Source of the DNA: Sacculina carcini
Taxonomy: Eukaryota; Arthropoda; Thecostraca; Sacculinidae
NCBI GenBank assembly: GCA_916048095.2
Contig: OU696570.1
Coordinates: forward strand, 6,191,518 to 6,255,517
DNA length: 64,000 nucleotides
Reading direction: 5' to 3'
A program made the translations under genes and the position numbers. Below, one piece after another: positions 62,466 to 64,000 of the stretch. The notes under the pieces are model-generated. The model made no database searches. It was not told where the DNA came from and worked only from the letters and a program-made list of their open reading frames with translations. Each line of letters opens with the position of its first letter. Within the stretch, counting starts at the first letter, position 1.

Positions 62466-63978
62466 TCTCCCCTCCAAGCGGCGGAAGGGGGGCGCTGCTG
62501 GTCCTGCAGACGTAGTCGCTCAGGTGCGGCGGCGGTCTGCGGGTTCGGTCGCTTCGGCGAGGGTTTGGTGTATGTGGAGCCTCTGATGTTCCGCTCACAT
62601 CCTCCCCCGGCGGCGGCGCGGGTCCGCTGCTGCTGCTGGTCTCTCGCGGCGGTTGCGGCGGCGACAGCTGTGGGCAAGGCAGGCACATGGCATCTGGCCG
62701 CGCTGCGCTGACGACTGGTGGCGGCGTCACTTCGGAGGCGGGTGCGCTGACTGCTGGCCGCAGGTGGCGGCGGTTACGCCAGTAGAGACCGCCATGCGGT
62801 AAGCGTACCGCGTACTGGCGGCGACGACCAGTGACAGCGACCACGCCAGTCCGGTCCCAGCGGCCTGTCGTCGGGTCCTGGAGAGCCACTGTAGTGCCGG
62901 GCGATAACGGCGGCAGTGGTCTGGCTGACCGATTGTAGTTGGTGATCTGCCTGTCGTGCGCGGCCGCTGCTCGGAGATCACACTCAGCGGTGGACGGCTG
63001 CCATTCAGGCAGGAACGCGCGAGGATGCGCGGGGACGGTAGACGACACGGGGCGACCGTACAGCAGCTGCGCGGGCGAGCGGCCGTCGGCACCAGGCGCG
63101 TTACACATCTCCAGCAGGCCGGCAACGAACGCGTCCGTGTTGAGGTCCCCGTCGTGGGCCGACTTCTGGATGAGTCGCTTCACCCGCTTGACAGCGGACT
63201 CGGCGTGCCCATTAGAGGACGGGAAGCGTGGACTGGAGAGTCGGTGACGGACACGCCAATGTCGCAGGAACTCGGCAGTGAGACGCGCAGTGAACTGCGG
63301 GCCGCCGTCCGACGACAATATGGACGGTACGCCCGTGGCGACAAACACGCGCCGAAACAGCTTCACCAGCTGATGAGCAGACGCGTCAAGGCCACATTCA
63401 AACACCAGCGGCCAGTTGGAGAATCGGTCGGCGTATACGAGGAACGTTTTCCCCGCATGGTAGAAGAAATCTGCCGACACCGATTCGAAGGGCCGTGTCG
63501 GGCGCGGTTCCGCCATGTATGGCTCTTTCTGCTGAGAGTCCTTGTATTCGAGACACTCTTGGCATGACGAAACGGCCATGGCGATGTCGTTATTAAGGCC
63601 AGGCCAGAATACAGTCTGGCGGGCGCGTTGAACCGTCCTGACCTGCCCCTGATGGCTTTCGTGGAGGCGGCGGAGGGTATCTTTTCGCAGGCGCTTGGGC
63701 ACAAGCAGACGGCAGCCGACCAAAATCAGGCCATGGTCCGCAGTGAGCTGGTCGCGCACACCCCAGTACTGGTGAAGGCTGGACGGTAGGAGATGCTTAT
63801 GCTGAGGAAAGCCGTCTAGCACGTACGGCATCAGCTGACGGCACTCGTCGTCCGCGAGAGACGCAGCTCGCACCGCCTCCAGAGTGGTGTCGACTGGCGA
63901 TGTGCGGCGGCCTTCATCGTCCTCATCTGAGAAGGCGTCTAGCGTCTGTATGAAAAATCCAGACGAAGAGTCGTCCAC
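62461..63978 (-). CDS. Gypsy-G integrase (partial pol)
   Basis: 505 open codons, entering from beyond the window. Finger: HESHQGQVRTVQRARQTVFW with CQECLEYK. Core: SADFFYHAGKTFLVYADRFS (Asp), SSDGGPQFTARLT (Asp), FPSSNGHAESAVKRVK (Glu). C-terminal part LSPGTTVALQDPTTGRWDR, then a Pro/Ser-rich tail with RRSDRTRRPPPHLSDYV. All catalytic residues present and GC-rich codons, unlike the other Gypsy copies; perhaps a recent arrival. Confidence 0.9.
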   Translation of the reverse strand: MDDSSSGFFIQTLDAFSDEDDEGRRTSPVDTTLEAVRAASLADDECRQLMPYVLDGFPQHKHLLPSSLHQYWGVRDQLTADHGLILVGCRLLVPKRLRKDTLRRLHESHQGQVRTVQRARQTVFWPGLNNDIAMAVSSCQECLEYKDSQQKEPYMAEPRPTRPFESVSADFFYHAGKTFLVYADRFSNWPLVFECGLDASAHQLVKLFRRVFVATGVPSILSSDGGPQFTARLTAEFLRHWRVRHRLSSPRFPSSNGHAESAVKRVKRLIQKSAHDGDLNTDAFVAGLLEMCNAPGADGRSPAQLLYGRPVSSTVPAHPRAFLPEWQPSTAECDLRAAAAHDRQITNYNRSARPLPPLSPGTTVALQDPTTGRWDRTGVVAVTGRRRQYAVRLPHGGLYWRNRRHLRPAVSAPASEVTPPPVVSAARPDAMCLPCPQLSPPQPPRETSSSSGPAPPPGEDVSGTSEAPHTPNPRRSDRTRRPPPHLSDYVCRTSSAPLPPLGGEM

Positions 63979-64000
63979 GTCCGCGTCAGCACCGGCCGGC

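Larger units (their letters stand above)
62300..64000 (-). mobile_element. Gypsy-G LTR retrotransposon, 3' end (runs off the window)
   Basis: Integrase on the minus strand, followed by polypurine GGAGGGGAGA and a putative 3' LTR 62465-62300. The rest lies beyond 64000. Confidence 0.8.

Overview
This window looks like a repeat-dense piece of an animal (metazoan, probably invertebrate) nuclear genome. Evidence: transposon families known from animals (Jockey-like LINEs with RNase H, CR1/L2-type LINEs, Ty3/Gypsy elements, a Charlie/Buster-type hAT), long TA/TG microsatellites, spliced-gene style signals, and no bacterial operons, ribosome binding sites, rRNA or recognisable tRNA. I cannot name the species. 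Almost everything that can be recognised is mobile DNA; only one stretch (minus strand, about 11102-11675) looks like a host protein exon.

Layout. 1-5.8 kb: AT-rich DNA with two copies of a ~0.7 kb dispersed repeat (R1), a decayed hAT transposon with terminal inverted repeats (TIRs) and target duplication (862-3218), and a satellite-like array. 5.85-10.7 kb: two opposite-strand fragments of LINEs. 10.9-12.6 kb: TG microsatellite, candidate host exon, non-coding DNA. 12.7-15.6 kb: a decayed CR1/L2-type LINE (plus). 17.15-26.05 kb: two DNA elements with TIRs in contact (Element 1, carrying the start of a Ulp1/C48-like protease, and Element 2 with 300-bp TIRs). Element 2 was hit in its left TIR by a full-length LINE with an uninterrupted 1274-codon ORF and a 15-bp target duplication (19.8-23.8 kb).

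26.4-49.2 kb is best read as one old Jockey-like LINE on the minus strand that was split by later insertions: a Gypsy-B/Gypsy-C composite (27.8-38.3 kb), a young LTR element D (38.5-43.3 kb, 5-bp duplication CTAGG), and a rearranged Gypsy-E (44.0-46.7 kb, duplication AGTAT). Removing D and E restores the LINE reading frame at both sites. 49.5-54.8 kb is a nearly complete Gypsy-A (minus) with 190-bp LTRs and duplication GTAAC. 55.0-58.7 kb holds two parts of another Jockey-like LINE with a Gypsy-F integrase fragment between them. 58.7-60.6 kb is a large inverted repeat with a 174-bp hAT-type MITE in one arm. 60.6-61.9 kb is a second L2-type 3' end, and 62.3-64.0 kb is the 3' end of Gypsy-G, cut by the window edge.

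Working relations: there is no pathway here. The genes serve copying of the elements themselves: gag, protease, reverse transcriptase (RT), RNase H and integrase for the LTR elements; RNA-binding ORF1, endonuclease and RT for the LINEs; transposase for hAT. Most are broken. The strongest active candidate is the LINE at 19.8-23.8 kb, which carries a PHD-type finger and a 2A-like motif. The least familiar pieces are Element 1/Element 2, the long inverted repeat at 58.7-60.6 kb, and the rearranged Gypsy-E.
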